57,644 nucleotides of DNA from JAZUCL01 sp045639125 (GCA_045639125.1 JAZUCL010000009.1:1-57644), one strand, 5' to 3'. Positions 49,234 to 57,644 are shown, numbered from the stretch's first letter. The notes: a model not told the origin generated them from the letters alone. Program-made: numbers and translations.

Positions 49234-49917
49234 GTGGAGCAGATAAACGTCATAGCCCATATTGAAACGGATTTTAAGGAAAAGTTTGGCATACCTCGTC
49301 AAAGCGGACTTGTAGAAAATTGTGGCAGAATTATATTTGAGCCTGAGTATCGTGTTCGTGAGGCGTTTCGTGGTTTGGAGGAATTTTCGCATATTTGGAT
49401 TTTGTGGCAGTTTTCCGAGGCTCTTCGAGATGCGTGGTCACCTACAGTCCGTCCGCCACTTCTTGGTGGAAACAAACGTGTTGGAGTATTTGCCACCCGT
49501 TCACCGTTTCGACCAAATCCCATCGGATTATCGTGTGTACGACTTGAAAAGGTGGAGTACACGAAAAATCTTGGACCAGTCCTTCATGTAATAGGTGCAG
49601 ACCTTCTTGACGGCACACCGATTTTTGATATTAAGCCGTATCTGCCATACGCTGACAGTTACCCTGACGCAGTTGGAGGTTTTACAGAAAATCTTAGTGA
49701 GCGAAAATTAGAGGTATTTGACAAACACGGAAAACTTTTGGCAGTACCGGACGATGTGCGTGATACTATAATTTCTGCTTTAGCCCACGACCCACGTCCG
49801 TCATATAAAGGCGACGATGCGGAGTATGGTATGCACTATGGAGACTATGAGATTAAATTCTCTGTAAAAGGTAGCGTACTGACTGTTTATGATGTTATAA
49901 AATGCAACGAAAACTAA
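49234..49917 (+). CDS. trmO: tRNA (N6-threonylcarbamoyladenosine37-N6)-methyltransferase TrmO
   Basis: SAM-dependent N6-methylation of t6A37 in tRNA-Thr. The single-barrel TrmO fold is clear: VIAHIETDFKEKFGIPRQSG, EFSHIWILWQFSE, RPPLLGGNKRVGVFATRSPF then RPNPIGLSCVRLEKV (~90-110), LLDGTPIFDIKPYLPYADSY (~135), and a C-terminal tail with DPRPSYKG. 227 residues. GTG start at 49234 with GGAGGCG upstream, 2 bases after leuA's stop, so it is co-transcribed with leuA. Confidence 0.93.
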   Translation: MEQINVIAHIETDFKEKFGIPRQSGLVENCGRIIFEPEYRVREAFRGLEEFSHIWILWQFSEALRDAWSPTVRPPLLGGNKRVGVFATRSPFRPNPIGLSCVRLEKVEYTKNLGPVLHVIGADLLDGTPIFDIKPYLPYADSYPDAVGGFTENLSERKLEVFDKHGKLLAVPDDVRDTIISALAHDPRPSYKGDDAEYGMHYGDYEIKFSVKGSVLTVYDVIKCNEN

Positions 49918-49918
49918 A

Positions 49919-49957
49919 AATGCCCCAATTTGCGAAAAATACGCAAATTGGGGCATT
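49919..49957. terminator. Bidirectional terminator between trmO and transketolase
   Basis: 16-bp perfect stem AATGCCCCAATTTGCG and its complement, loop AAAAATA; five T follow on the minus strand. Confidence 0.9.
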
Positions 49958-49969
49958 GCTTTATTATAT

Positions 49970-50935
49970 TTATTTACGAGAGATTGCTTTCTTAGCGTGA
50001 GCAATGATATTTGCAGCATTGAGGTTGAAATGTTCTCTAAGCCAACCTTCAGTACCAACTTCGCCAAATACGTCATTGATACCAACACGCTCAACGGGTA
50101 CGGGCTTAATTGCACATACAGCCTCACATACAGCACTGCCAAGACCACAGAGAATGTTGTGGTTTTCGCAAGTTACAATAGCACCTGTATCAATAGCAGC
50201 AGCGGCAACTGCGTCCGTATCAAGAGGCTTCCATGTAAACATGTTGACTACACGAGCGTCAATACCTTCGTTTGCAAGGGTAGCAGCAGCCTGAAGTGCT
50301 TCAGAAACCATGATACCTGATGCAATAATTGTAACGTCCTTACCAGGACGGAGAAGAGCCGCCTTACCGATTTCAAATTCGCTTCCGTCCTCAAATACGG
50401 AGATGGGGTTCTTTCTCATAAGACGGATATAGTGAACGCCGTCCATACCTGCAAGACTCTTGACGATGCTCTTTGTTTGAGCACAGTCACAAGGCTCAAC
50501 AAGAGTAATCTCAGGAATACAACGTAAAATCCCCATATCCTCGAAAGGCATGTGAGTACCGCCGTTATATGCAGCAGTAACACCGGGGTCAGAACCTATA
50601 ATGTTGATAGTAGACTTAGCATAAGCACCGGAGAGGAAAATCTGGTCATATACACGACGGCTTGCGAAAGGACCGAAAGTGTGTACGAATGGGATTTTAC
50701 CTGTTGCACTCATACCGCAAGCAAGGCCTATCATGTTTGCCTCACTGATACCACAGTTGATAAACTGCTCTGGATATGCCTTGAAGAAAGGCTTCAAACC
50801 GGAGGAACCCATAGTATCGGCGTCCATTGCCACGATATTTTTATTGTTTGCGGCAAGTTCGATAAGAGTGTCACACATAGCCGCACGCATCATGTTGGGG
50901 TCTTTTTCAAATTCTTTACGGATTACAATACTCAT
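49970..50935 (-). CDS. Transketolase, C-terminal subunit
   Basis: Second half of a split transketolase. It holds the pyrimidine-binding domain and the C-terminal domain: MDADTMGSSGLKPF, INCGISEANMIGLACGMSA (conserved Glu of cofactor activation, ~65), FVHTFGPFASRRVYDQIF, GGTHMPFEDMGILRCIPE, and the closing domain from ~195. 321 residues, complete for this half. AAGGAGG precedes the ATG, 18 bases after the N-terminal subunit gene. The two subunits should assemble to move two-carbon units in the pentose phosphate pathway. Confidence 0.95.
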   Translation of the reverse strand: MSIVIRKEFEKDPNMMRAAMCDTLIELAANNKNIVAMDADTMGSSGLKPFFKAYPEQFINCGISEANMIGLACGMSATGKIPFVHTFGPFASRRVYDQIFLSGAYAKSTINIIGSDPGVTAAYNGGTHMPFEDMGILRCIPEITLVEPCDCAQTKSIVKSLAGMDGVHYIRLMRKNPISVFEDGSEFEIGKAALLRPGKDVTIIASGIMVSEALQAAATLANEGIDARVVNMFTWKPLDTDAVAAAAIDTGAIVTCENHNILCGLGSAVCEAVCAIKPVPVERVGINDVFGEVGTEGWLREHFNLNAANIIAHAKKAISRK

Positions 50936-50953
50936 TTTCTGTTTCCTCCTTCC

Positions 50954-51805
50954 TTATAATGAAGCGCTTAAACGCTCATATTCAGCCTGCCAACGAGCGA
51001 TGTCACTGTCAAGTTGACCTTCTTTGAATGCAACATGGTGGTTTGGAACAACACCCTCAGCCGCAGAACAACCAAAGCCCTTAATTGTATCGAGTATGAT
51101 ACAATGAGGCTTGCCGGATACGGTCTTTGCATTCTGGATAGCGTCATAGATAGCCTCTACGTCATGTCCGTCTACACATACAGTATCAAAGCCGAAAGAA
51201 GCAAACTTAGCGGAAAGGTCACCCATATCAAGAACGTCCTTTGTGTTGCCGTCAAGTTGCTGCTTGTTCCAGTCAACGAATACGAAAAGGTTGTCAAGGC
51301 CCTTTGCAGATGCAAACATTGCACCTTCCCAGCACTGACCTTCGTTAAGTTCACCGTCACCTACCATAAGGAATACGTTGTTGTCCTTCTTGTCCATCTT
51401 AATTGCAGTAGCAACACCGACTGCGAGGCTGACGCCCTGACCGAGAGAACCTGTTGTCATGTCGATACCGGGAGTCTTGGTTCTGTCACAGTGTGAGGGG
51501 AGATTAGTACCACCCTGATTAAGTGTCAGGAGCCAATCCATAGGGAAGTAACCTTTAAGTGCAAGGGTAGCATAAATAGCAGGACCTGCGTGACCTTTAC
51601 TTTGTACGTACCAGTCACGATCTTCCCACTTGGGATTTGCGGGATCAATCTTCATCTCTCCGCCGTAAAGTACGGCAAGCGTTTCAACGATGCTCATTGC
51701 ACCGCCAACATGACCGAAACCGAGGTTTTGCAGTTCTTTAAGGGTTTCGCAACGAATTTGTGCTGCGAATGCCTTAATCTCGGTCATCTTCTTAGCCTTT
51801 TCCAT
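50954..51805 (-). CDS. Transketolase, N-terminal subunit
   Basis: Thiamine diphosphate-binding half of the split enzyme. Motifs: NLGFGHVGGAMSIVETLAVL (~35), WYVQSKGHAGPAIYATLAL, TGSLGQGVSLAVGVATA, and the diphosphate/magnesium site VGDGELNEGQCWEGAMFA with Asn in VFVDWNKQQLDG (~150-190). 283 residues, complete for this half. AAAGGA precedes the ATG by ~11 bases. Transcribed first, together with the C-terminal subunit. Confidence 0.95.
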   Translation of the reverse strand: MEKAKKMTEIKAFAAQIRCETLKELQNLGFGHVGGAMSIVETLAVLYGGEMKIDPANPKWEDRDWYVQSKGHAGPAIYATLALKGYFPMDWLLTLNQGGTNLPSHCDRTKTPGIDMTTGSLGQGVSLAVGVATAIKMDKKDNNVFLMVGDGELNEGQCWEGAMFASAKGLDNLFVFVDWNKQQLDGNTKDVLDMGDLSAKFASFGFDTVCVDGHDVEAIYDAIQNAKTVSGKPHCIILDTIKGFGCSAAEGVVPNHHVAFKEGQLDSDIARWQAEYERLSASL

Positions 51806-51881
51806 TCTATAACCATTCCTTTCATAATATGTAGAATACGTAAGTTAAGGTGTGGATTGTAATTTTTACCATACCAGAAGT

Positions 51882-51910
51882 ATTATAACATCTGTTGCAA
51901 CTAAATTCAA
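51882..51910 (-). promoter_or_regulatory. Promoter of the split transketolase operon
   Basis: TTGAAT (51905-51910) and TATAAT (51882-51887), 17-bp spacer, minus strand. Confidence 0.65.
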
Positions 51911-51949
51911 GTACTTGTTTGCTTGCACAGGGTGAATTTGTGTCAAAAA

Positions 51950-51984
51950 TAAATAAAAATGGGCATGTATTTTACCACATACCC
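51950..51984 (-). terminator. Terminator of lexA
   Basis: On the minus strand GGGTATGT pairs with ACATGCCC (one G-U), followed by ATTTTTATTT. Confidence 0.75.
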
Positions 51985-52004
51985 ACTAAAGACAAATGTT
52001 ATTA

Positions 52005-52610
52005 TTAGAAATTGCGGTATAGACCACATACCTTACCTATAATTTCAGCACCAATACCGTCAATAGGTGAGTACAACGGATTTTCAGGCATCAGCCACGG
52101 GTGTCCGTCTACTATATCAAGTCTCTTGACCGTAACTTCATCTTCAAACTTAGCAACAATTATCTCACCACGAGTTGCGGTGTCTTGCCTGCGAACGATA
52201 ATAACGTCACCTTCATATATACCAATGTCAATCATTGAGTCACCTTTGACACGTAATCCAAAATACTCACCGCCTGTGTTACCTGTGTCGTAAGGGATAA
52301 AATCCTCAATATCTTCTGCTGCGAGAAGAGGCTGACCTGCTGCAACACGTCCGAGTATCGGTACGTTAGTCCAAGTGTGATTGCCTGACGGCGGGGTGCT
52401 GCCAAGACGAATTGCACGTGTTTTATGATCTACACGATTTATATAACCTGCTTTTTCAAGGACCCCGAGATACATGTGCACCGTAGATGGAGAACGAAGT
52501 CCTACCGCCCTGCCGATTTCACGAACAGACGGTGGAAAGCCATCACGAGCAATTGACTCTTGTATGTATGCTAAAATATCACGCTGTTTTTGTGTAAGTG
52601 AGGATTTCAT
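52005..52610 (-). CDS. lexA: SOS repressor LexA
   Basis: Represses DNA-damage genes and cleaves itself with RecA. N-terminal winged HTH: LTQKQRDILAYIQESIARDG then PPSVREIGRAVGLRSPSTVH. Cleavage site Ala-Gly in GRVAAGQPLLA (~88). Catalytic Ser in VKGDSMIDIGIYEGD (~124) and Lys in IIVAKFEDEVTVKRL (~161). 201 residues, complete. AAAGGAGG precedes the ATG. A LexA-type operator overlaps its own -35 box, as expected for self-repression. Confidence 0.97.
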   Translation of the reverse strand: MKSSLTQKQRDILAYIQESIARDGFPPSVREIGRAVGLRSPSTVHMYLGVLEKAGYINRVDHKTRAIRLGSTPPSGNHTWTNVPILGRVAAGQPLLAAEDIEDFIPYDTGNTGGEYFGLRVKGDSMIDIGIYEGDVIIVRRQDTATRGEIIVAKFEDEVTVKRLDIVDGHPWLMPENPLYSPIDGIGAEIIGKVCGLYRNF

Positions 52611-52660
52611 AAGATGCCTCCTTTCAAAATTTGAAGTATTCAGTCGACTCCATTAAGCAC

Positions 52661-52689
52661 ATTATATCATATATTTCTCTAAATTTCAA
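52661..52689 (-). promoter_or_regulatory. Promoter of lexA
   Basis: TTGAAA (52684-52689) and TATAAT (52661-52666), 17-bp spacer. Confidence 0.75.
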
Positions 52690-52700
52690 ACAGGTGTTCA
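52687..52700 (-). promoter_or_regulatory. LexA operator (SOS box)
   Basis: TGAACACCTGTTTG fits the Firmicute box CGAAC-N4-GTTYG except the first base. It overlaps the lexA -35 hexamer. Confidence 0.75.
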
Positions 52701-52770
52701 TCAAAATTGAAAATTTTTTTCTTTGTCAAATAATTCGTAAAAAATATCATTGTTTTTTTCGTAAATTCCG

Positions 52771-52799
52771 TTGACAAATTAAGATAGATAATGTATTAT
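52771..52799 (+). promoter_or_regulatory. Promoter of acpP
   Basis: Perfect TTGACA with TATTAT, 17-bp spacer, ~85 bases before the start codon. Confidence 0.75.
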
Positions 52800-52886
52800 T
52801 CTAATAAGTTAAGCATAGGACAGCAAATGTGCAACCTTGTATATTTGCCGGTATTTATTTTTTAATGAGAAAGAGGAGATTTCAAA

Positions 52887-53114
52887 ATGGTATTTGAGAA
52901 AGTCGTGCAAATTCTTATGACAGAGCTTGGTGTAGAAGCAAATCAAGTTACACCCGATGCAAGCGTCATGGATGACCTCGGTGCCGACAGTCTTGATATT
53001 GTAACGCTTCTTATGGCGTTTGAAGATGAGTTCGGTTTGACAATTGACGATAGTGAGGCAGAAAAATTTTCCACTGTCGGAGACATTGTATCATATATTG
53101 AAGCAAACGTATAA
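52887..53114 (+). CDS. acpP: Acyl carrier protein
   Basis: Carries growing acyl chains on 4'-phosphopantetheine in fatty acid synthesis. The attachment Ser lies in DDLGADSLDIVTLLMAFEDE (~36). Acidic four-helix protein of 75 residues. GAGGAG precedes the ATG. It is not next to other fab genes, and the terminator directly after shows a single-gene unit, so it may be the housekeeping copy or a specialised one. Confidence 0.93.
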   Translation: MVFEKVVQILMTELGVEANQVTPDASVMDDLGADSLDIVTLLMAFEDEFGLTIDDSEAEKFSTVGDIVSYIEANV

Positions 53115-53134
53115 GTTTACTACAAGTAAAAAAT

Positions 53135-53166
53135 AACCCATCAGCCTTGCGGTTGATGGGTTTTAT
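53135..53166. terminator. Terminator between acpP and tldE-like gene
   Basis: Stem AACCCATCA-CC with GG-TGATGGGTT, loop TTGC, then TTTTA. Confidence 0.85.
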
Positions 53167-53171
53167 GATTT

Positions 53172-54446
53172 TTATCCAGTGATTTTAATATCTCGTATGA
53201 GTACGTAGGGGAGTATGCCTGCACCAAAATCAGTACGTTCACAAGATACTGCACCGATATTTGTAAACATCTTTAGAAGATTTCCTGCAATCATCGTTTC
53301 ATTTACAGGGAATTTAATTACGCCGTCTTCAATGTAGTAACTGTTTTTTGCGACACCTGACAAGTCACCTGCCGAGGTGGGATTACCACCTGAAAAACGA
53401 CATACTAAAAGACCACGTTTTATTGAACGAACCATATCTTCGTAAGGAGTTTTTCCTGCATCGACACAAATTGCACCAAAACCGCTTTTGGAACGGGGAA
53501 GCCCTGTCTTGTTTGAACCATATAACGACAAGTCGTATGCTTTCAGCACACCGGAATCAAGGATAGTTTCATTCTCTGCCTTAAATCCACCAAATACACG
53601 ATAACCACCGGACAAGTTATTGTCGGCAGGCATGGAACGGACAGTGAGAAGTTTTGATGCTACCTCATCGCCCAGTTTGTCTTTTAGAAGGCTTGTGCCT
53701 GCAATAAGAGAATTTTCCGACAGATATGTGTCAATATATGCCGTAAGTATCTCGTCAAAACAATCGGGAGAGAATATAACATCTCCGTCAAAGACTGACC
53801 CCAGTGCTTTAGTGTCAATCTGCTCTGTACACATACGAAGCATATCACGAACAGAGGCACTTTCCATAATGGGACGTGATAAGTCAAAAGAGGTAAAGCC
53901 TGTGCCGTTAAAACTGCCTGTTTTCTCCCCGTCAACACCCATACCCATAATGGACATGGAGTAATAACCACGACTAACGGAAAAATCCACATCATTTGAA
54001 TTGAAGTAATTGGAATTATGGCAGTTGAATGAAAAGTAGACGCTGTCCAATGCAGTTTTTGGATACTCATGACGTGCCTGAAGAAGAAATTCGTTGAGAC
54101 GGCTGTACATTCCGTCACGGTCAGGCACCAAACTGCCGTCGGTAAATGATTCAGACGGTGCAAATGGAGGTATATCGTTGGCAGAATCGGGCTGTGCTAC
54201 CTCGGCATAACTTACAGCGTCACGAGAAGCATCAATAATTGATGAATCGTCTGTACGATTGACAACGACAGATCCTTTTTTGTCGTCTTTTATGGCAATC
54301 ATGGAAACAGAAACGTCTTGTGTGGTACGAATTAAGGACATATCTCCGTTTTCTACATTCATTTCATATTTTGTGGTGCGGTTAATCTCTGCACTTGCCT
54401 TGTGGGCACCTGCCGACATTAACTGCTCCAATACATATTTCGTCAT
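53172..54446 (-). CDS. TldE/PmbA-family protein (non-catalytic partner of TldD)
   Basis: Member of the TldD/PmbA family without the HExxxH metal motif, so it is the TldE-like partner. Family features: LEQLMSAGAHKASAEI opening, SLIRTTQDVSVSMIAIKDDK, the C-terminal SKSGFGAICVDAGKTPYEDM and SGGNPTSAGDLSGVAKNSYYIEDG block. 424 residues. TldD/TldE form a heterodimeric protease that trims peptides. 16 bases downstream of tldD, GGGAGAC before the ATG. Confidence 0.92.
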   Translation of the reverse strand: MTKYVLEQLMSAGAHKASAEINRTTKYEMNVENGDMSLIRTTQDVSVSMIAIKDDKKGSVVVNRTDDSSIIDASRDAVSYAEVAQPDSANDIPPFAPSESFTDGSLVPDRDGMYSRLNEFLLQARHEYPKTALDSVYFSFNCHNSNYFNSNDVDFSVSRGYYSMSIMGMGVDGEKTGSFNGTGFTSFDLSRPIMESASVRDMLRMCTEQIDTKALGSVFDGDVIFSPDCFDEILTAYIDTYLSENSLIAGTSLLKDKLGDEVASKLLTVRSMPADNNLSGGYRVFGGFKAENETILDSGVLKAYDLSLYGSNKTGLPRSKSGFGAICVDAGKTPYEDMVRSIKRGLLVCRFSGGNPTSAGDLSGVAKNSYYIEDGVIKFPVNETMIAGNLLKMFTNIGAVSCERTDFGAGILPYVLIRDIKITG

Positions 54447-54462
54447 ATAATTCGTCTCCCTT

Positions 54463-55824
54463 CTATCCTATTGTAACGGTACATTTAAGAGCAGGACCGC
54501 CCATACCAACCGGAATCGGCTGTTTCTTTCCGCACATACCTGAACATACCCACTTAAAGTCATCAGAAACGTGGGTAACAGATTTAAGTACGTCAAAGGC
54601 AACACCTGATATAGTTGTGTCAAGAAGTGCTTTGCCGAGTTTTCCGTTTTTTATTTCTCTGCCACGAGTAACGGCAAACATAAATTCACTTGTTGCATCT
54701 GCCTGACCGTTGCCCGGATTTTGCAGGAAGTATCCGTCTTCTACCGAGGCTATCATATCTGCAAGTTTATCGCTACCTCTTGCAATAGCCGTATTTCTCA
54801 TACGAATAAGAGGCTCGTCGGAGAAACGATATGCACGAGCGTTGCCGGTCGGTTCAACACCGAATTTTAATGCAGACGCTTTGGAGTGCATATAGCCTGT
54901 CATAATTCCGTCCTTTATAATGACTGCATCTTTTGCCTCGCAACCCTCATCATCACACCAAACGGGTACAGGACAAGTTACGCCCTCGTGGGTGTGTGCG
55001 TAGTCTATTAGAGTAACTTTTTCTCCTGCCGCCTCACGACCGAGATAGTTTCTTGCAATACTGCCTGTCAAAACAAAGTCAGCCTCTACTGTGTGACCGA
55101 TTGCCTCATGGGCAAGGATACCTGCAAGGTCTGCATCTAAGATACAGACTTTCTTTCCCTTTTCAGCCTGCACGCCCTCTTTCTTATCGCATAGAAGTTG
55201 GTAAAGAGTGTCGATACGTTCATATAACTGTGACGGCTCACCTGAAAATGACTCGCAAAACTCGCCTAAACCGCCAAACACTTCTCTCTCACTTACAGGA
55301 GTACCATCTTTGTCGGTGGTCATTGATATACTGAGAACAGTACGAGGTATGAAACTGTGAAACTGTGTACCGTCAGCCGTCAGTATCGTCTTTTCAATAG
55401 TGAGAATTTGCAGCATGATACGCCGTGCAATTAAATTAGGACAGTTTGCCACCATGTATGCATCTATCTCTTTTAAGTAGTCCATAAGAACCTGCTGGCT
55501 TGGTGTCTTGCCACGGAGAATGTGGGTTTGAACACATGGACGGCAAGGAAGTGGCGGTACACTCTTTTGGAGTTTGTGGTCAAGAAAAACTGCGTTGTCG
55601 GTTGCGTTGCGAATAGCGGAGATGATTCCATCAGGAGACAAATCGGCATTTGAGGCAAAACCCCAACTACCGCTACGATATACACGAGCACTTACACCGC
55701 CGGACGATTGACGAGTGTTTGACACGGCATTTCCGTTGACAAGCATCAGATTTACAACTGTATTTTCTTGGGTACGTAGTTCTGTGTAGCCGGAGAACAA
55801 ATTACGGTATGTTGAAATATCCAT
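54463..55824 (-). CDS. tldD: TldD-family metalloprotease
   Basis: Catalytic subunit of the TldD/TldE peptidase. The zinc motif HExxxH is in LAGILAHEAIGHTVEADFVL (~235-245). Also RQSSGGVSARVYRSGSWGFA (~40-60) and the C-terminal DGYFLQNPGNGQADATSEFM block with GREIKNGKLGKALLDTTISG. 453 residues. AAAGGA precedes the ATG. Known members mature antibiotic peptides or degrade unfolded ones; no precursor peptide gene is visible nearby. Confidence 0.94.
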   Translation of the reverse strand: MDISTYRNLFSGYTELRTQENTVVNLMLVNGNAVSNTRQSSGGVSARVYRSGSWGFASNADLSPDGIISAIRNATDNAVFLDHKLQKSVPPLPCRPCVQTHILRGKTPSQQVLMDYLKEIDAYMVANCPNLIARRIMLQILTIEKTILTADGTQFHSFIPRTVLSISMTTDKDGTPVSEREVFGGLGEFCESFSGEPSQLYERIDTLYQLLCDKKEGVQAEKGKKVCILDADLAGILAHEAIGHTVEADFVLTGSIARNYLGREAAGEKVTLIDYAHTHEGVTCPVPVWCDDEGCEAKDAVIIKDGIMTGYMHSKASALKFGVEPTGNARAYRFSDEPLIRMRNTAIARGSDKLADMIASVEDGYFLQNPGNGQADATSEFMFAVTRGREIKNGKLGKALLDTTISGVAFDVLKSVTHVSDDFKWVCSGMCGKKQPIPVGMGGPALKCTVTIG

Positions 55825-56061
55825 ATAAACAGTCCTTTCTTGGAAAACTTCTATTTTAATTGTTGACTTGGATACGTACTTTGATACGTCATTACGAGCG
55901 TGTGAAGTATAATATATACATTATATAGGTAGTATATGGAAAAAGTAAAGATATCCATTGTGAATTTTTTTATATTGTAACAAAATATGAGAACATATCG
56001 TCAAAGAGTAGGAGATAATTTTTATGATTTATGGAAAATCTATAAAATCATATCTGTACAC

Positions 56062-56091
56062 TTGACTTTTTATGGAAAACCATAGTATAAT
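56062..56091 (+). promoter_or_regulatory. Promoter of the WG-repeat lipoprotein gene
   Basis: TTGACT and TATAAT with an 18-bp spacer. TATGGAAAA occurs at ~55936, ~56031 and ~56071 in this 315-bp gap; otherwise I see only a 13-codon frame (56024-56065). Confidence 0.65.
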
Positions 56092-56139
56092 AACAGACGT
56101 GTACGTAGGCATTCCTACTGAAAGAGAGAGGATAACTTA

Positions 56140-57321
56140 ATGATGAGAAAAATTTCATTGCTTCTTGCAATGCTTATGTTGCTGACATTTGTTGCAGGCT
56201 GTAATACACAGCAAACACCCAAAGTAAATAAAGATGAAAATTCATGGTTAATTGAACCTATATACCCGAATGTGTTTATAAGTTCCATATTTGGTGCAAA
56301 TACAGGTATGTTTGAGGGCAAACTTGGCGTGTATCTGACAGACGATTATGGTATACCACGTTGCGGATACGTTTCAGAGAATGGCGGTTTTGCAATCGAG
56401 CCTAACTTTGGACAGGTACAGAGATTTGTCGGCGGATACGCAGGTGCAGTTAAACTTCAAGGTGTTTCAAACTTTGGAGTTATTGATGCGAAGGGCAATT
56501 TCACATCACCGCTTGACTTCTCAGCAATTGGTATCTTTGGTGAAAACGGACTTGCAGCGGCAAAACTTGCAGGTACAGACAAATACGGATATATTGACTC
56601 AAAGGGAAATTTTGAAATAATGCCTCTATACGATATGGCACATCAGTTTGTTGACGGTTACGCCCTTGTGGTAAATATAGATGACGATGATTTAAGTGCA
56701 ACGTATGGATTTATTGATGAGGAGGGCAACCTTTTGGCCGATACAACTTACATACTTGCACAAGGCTTTTCAGAAGGACTTGCGGCAGTATGGAGTGGTG
56801 AGGAATTTAAGGATAGCCTCGCAGGCTTCATCGACGCAAGCGGAGAGTATGTAATAGAACCGATATTCCGTACAGTAGGAAACTTCTCAGAAGGTCTTGC
56901 GTATGCAGTTTCAAAAGATAGCGACTTGTACGGCTTCATTGATAGCACAGGCGAATTTGTAATTGAGCCTTCGTTCCTTTATACAACAGGATTCTCTGAC
57001 GGACTTGCAATGGTAGCAGTAGAAAACGAGGACGGAGAGGTTCTTGAAGGCTACATCAATAAAGAGGGTGAGTTCGTAATAGAACCGCAGTATTATGGTG
57101 CACAGCCATTCCGTAACGGATATGCATCAGTGGCAACGCAAGCACAGTATAACGCAGGAGCAGGCCAGAAATGTATTATTGACAGAAACGGCAACGTAGT
57201 TGTCGGAGAGGACATGAAACTTGACGAGGAGACATATATATCCGGTCTTTGTTACGGCAATGTAGTTGTAGCAGTGAAAAACGGCAAATTTGGAGTAATC
57301 CGCCTCAAAGACGTTATATAA
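56140..57321 (+). CDS. WG-repeat lipoprotein
   Basis: Signal MMRKISLLLAMLMLLTFVAGC with lipobox VAGC, then a mature part made of about eight WG-type beta repeats of ~45-50 residues, each with a G-F/Y-I-D-G-(E/N)-(F/Y)-V-I-EP core: YGYIDSKGNFEIMPLY, LAGFIDASGEYVIEPIF, YGFIDSTGEFVIEPSF, EGYINKEGEFVIEPQY. Such proteins probably form solenoid or propeller surfaces and bind unknown partners outside the cell. GAGAGG precedes two consecutive ATG codons; either may be used. Followed by its own terminator. Confidence 0.92.
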   Translation: MMRKISLLLAMLMLLTFVAGCNTQQTPKVNKDENSWLIEPIYPNVFISSIFGANTGMFEGKLGVYLTDDYGIPRCGYVSENGGFAIEPNFGQVQRFVGGYAGAVKLQGVSNFGVIDAKGNFTSPLDFSAIGIFGENGLAAAKLAGTDKYGYIDSKGNFEIMPLYDMAHQFVDGYALVVNIDDDDLSATYGFIDEEGNLLADTTYILAQGFSEGLAAVWSGEEFKDSLAGFIDASGEYVIEPIFRTVGNFSEGLAYAVSKDSDLYGFIDSTGEFVIEPSFLYTTGFSDGLAMVAVENEDGEVLEGYINKEGEFVIEPQYYGAQPFRNGYASVATQAQYNAGAGQKCIIDRNGNVVVGEDMKLDEETYISGLCYGNVVVAVKNGKFGVIRLKDVI

Positions 57322-57332
57322 CAGCAAAATAT

Positions 57333-57364
57333 AGTAGCACCTGTTTAAGCGGGTGCTACTTTTT
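57333..57364 (+). terminator. Terminator of the WG-repeat gene
   Basis: AGTAGCACCTG / CGGGTGCTACT stem (one G-U) followed by TTTTT. Confidence 0.85.
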
Positions 57365-57432
57365 AATGCTTTGCCGAGAAAATTGCTTGCTTGTTTTTAT
57401 TGTAGTAACTGTTTGGTAAAAAAGGAAGGTCA

Positions 57433-57458
57433 TGTAACAATGTTACATCTATGTTACA
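57433..57458. promoter_or_regulatory. Operator-like palindrome upstream of the last gene
   Basis: TGTAACAATGTTACA (57433-57447) is a perfect palindrome around one base, and a further half-site TGTTACA lies at 57452-57458, directly before the -35 box at 57474. Confidence 0.5.
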
Positions 57459-57473
57459 AAGCGGCGGAAAATA

Positions 57474-57502
57474 TTGACTTTATTTTCTCCATATATTATC
57501 AT
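57474..57502 (+). promoter_or_regulatory. Promoter of the last gene
   Basis: TTGACT and TATCAT, 17-bp spacer. Confidence 0.6.
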
Positions 57503-57579
57503 AACCATGTAAATAGAGGTGGAGGTGTCTACATTTGGATACCAAAACCCCAAAAAATTATTTAAGGGAGGCAAACCTC

Positions 57580-57644
57580 ATGAGAAACTTTAAGAAGGTT
57601 CTCGCACTTGTATTGGCATTGGCAATGACATTGACCATGTTTGC
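57580..57644 (+). CDS. N-terminus of a secreted protein (cut by window edge)
   Basis: AAGGGAGG is followed by an ATG and 21 codons reading MRNFKKVLALVLALAMTLTM, a Sec signal peptide of the kind that opens S-layer-homology and other cell-wall proteins in Clostridia. The rest is outside the window, so its function cannot be given. Confidence 0.75.
   Translation, partial: MRNFKKVLALVLALAMTLTMF

Noticed and set aside
56024..56065. 13-codon frame (MIYGKSIKSYLYT) with AGGAG upstream
   Set aside because: Too short to judge, and its end overlaps the -35 box of the next gene; left out as a gene.
55936..56080. TATGGAAAA three times, considered as a CRISPR-like or iteron repeat
   Set aside because: Irregular spacing, short words and no spacer pattern.

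Overview
The window looks like chromosome of an anaerobic, endospore-forming Firmicute of class Clostridia, probably the Oscillospirales/Ruminococcaceae side. Evidence: the sporulation genes spoIID and bofA (with yaaL beside it), an ECF module ecfA1-ecfA2-ecfT, a membrane pyrophosphatase, a split two-gene transketolase, PduL as the apparent phosphotransacetylase, AT-rich intergenic DNA with near-consensus sigma-A promoters, and AGGAGG-type ribosome binding sites. This placement is inference from gene content. I see no phage, transposase or CRISPR array.

Layout. 1-5560: the 3' end of a 5S rRNA, then small accessory genes (PAP2 phosphatase, lipoproteins, GNAT, SGNH hydrolase, two HTH regulators) around a Thr-Tyr tRNA pair with a structured tRNA-tail repeat behind it. 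5679-7505: an acyltransferase-like membrane protein and rpe. 7700-12300: a five-gene glycerol-3-phosphate operon on the minus strand. It has its own perfect promoter, a leader terminator that fits GlpP antitermination, and codon use unlike its neighbours, so it looks imported. 12484-17126: ychF, hppA, tRNA-Pro and a cyclophilin lipoprotein. 17415-23637: a plus-strand operon of rRNA methyltransferase, ecfA1A2T, truA, a DUF5711-like protein and cvpA. 23678-33534: bofA/yaaL, ylmH, a CBM9-like protein, an ABC-F ATPase, a CPBP protease, pgsA, a ClpE-like ATPase and an NSS transporter. 33676-38916: secA and a ParB/Noc protein, with 1.6 kb of protein-free DNA between them. 39325-43289: pduL, pncB, serine acetyltransferase and a Cof-type HAD. 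43419-46092: an ECF S-component and DUF4430 lipoprotein behind a cobalamin riboswitch, then citrate synthase. 46388-49917: spoIID, leuA, trmO. 49970-57644: split transketolase, lexA, acpP, tldE/tldD, a WG-repeat lipoprotein and the start of a secreted protein.

Working together. The riboswitch-controlled S-component probably plugs into the shared EcfA1A2T module encoded 23 kb away, making a B12 importer with a DUF4430 surface lipoprotein. rpe and the split transketolase cover the non-oxidative pentose phosphate pathway. Citrate synthase, leuA and serine acetyltransferase are amino-acid biosynthetic entry points.

Most interesting region: 36758-37753 carries a consensus promoter, about 950 nt with no plausible protein, many helices and a strong terminator. 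It is a candidate large structured noncoding RNA I cannot assign to a family. Next to it, at 37725-38035, is one copy of a repeat bracketed by duplicated terminator hairpins. A second copy lies at 31973-32109, and both sit between convergent transcription units.
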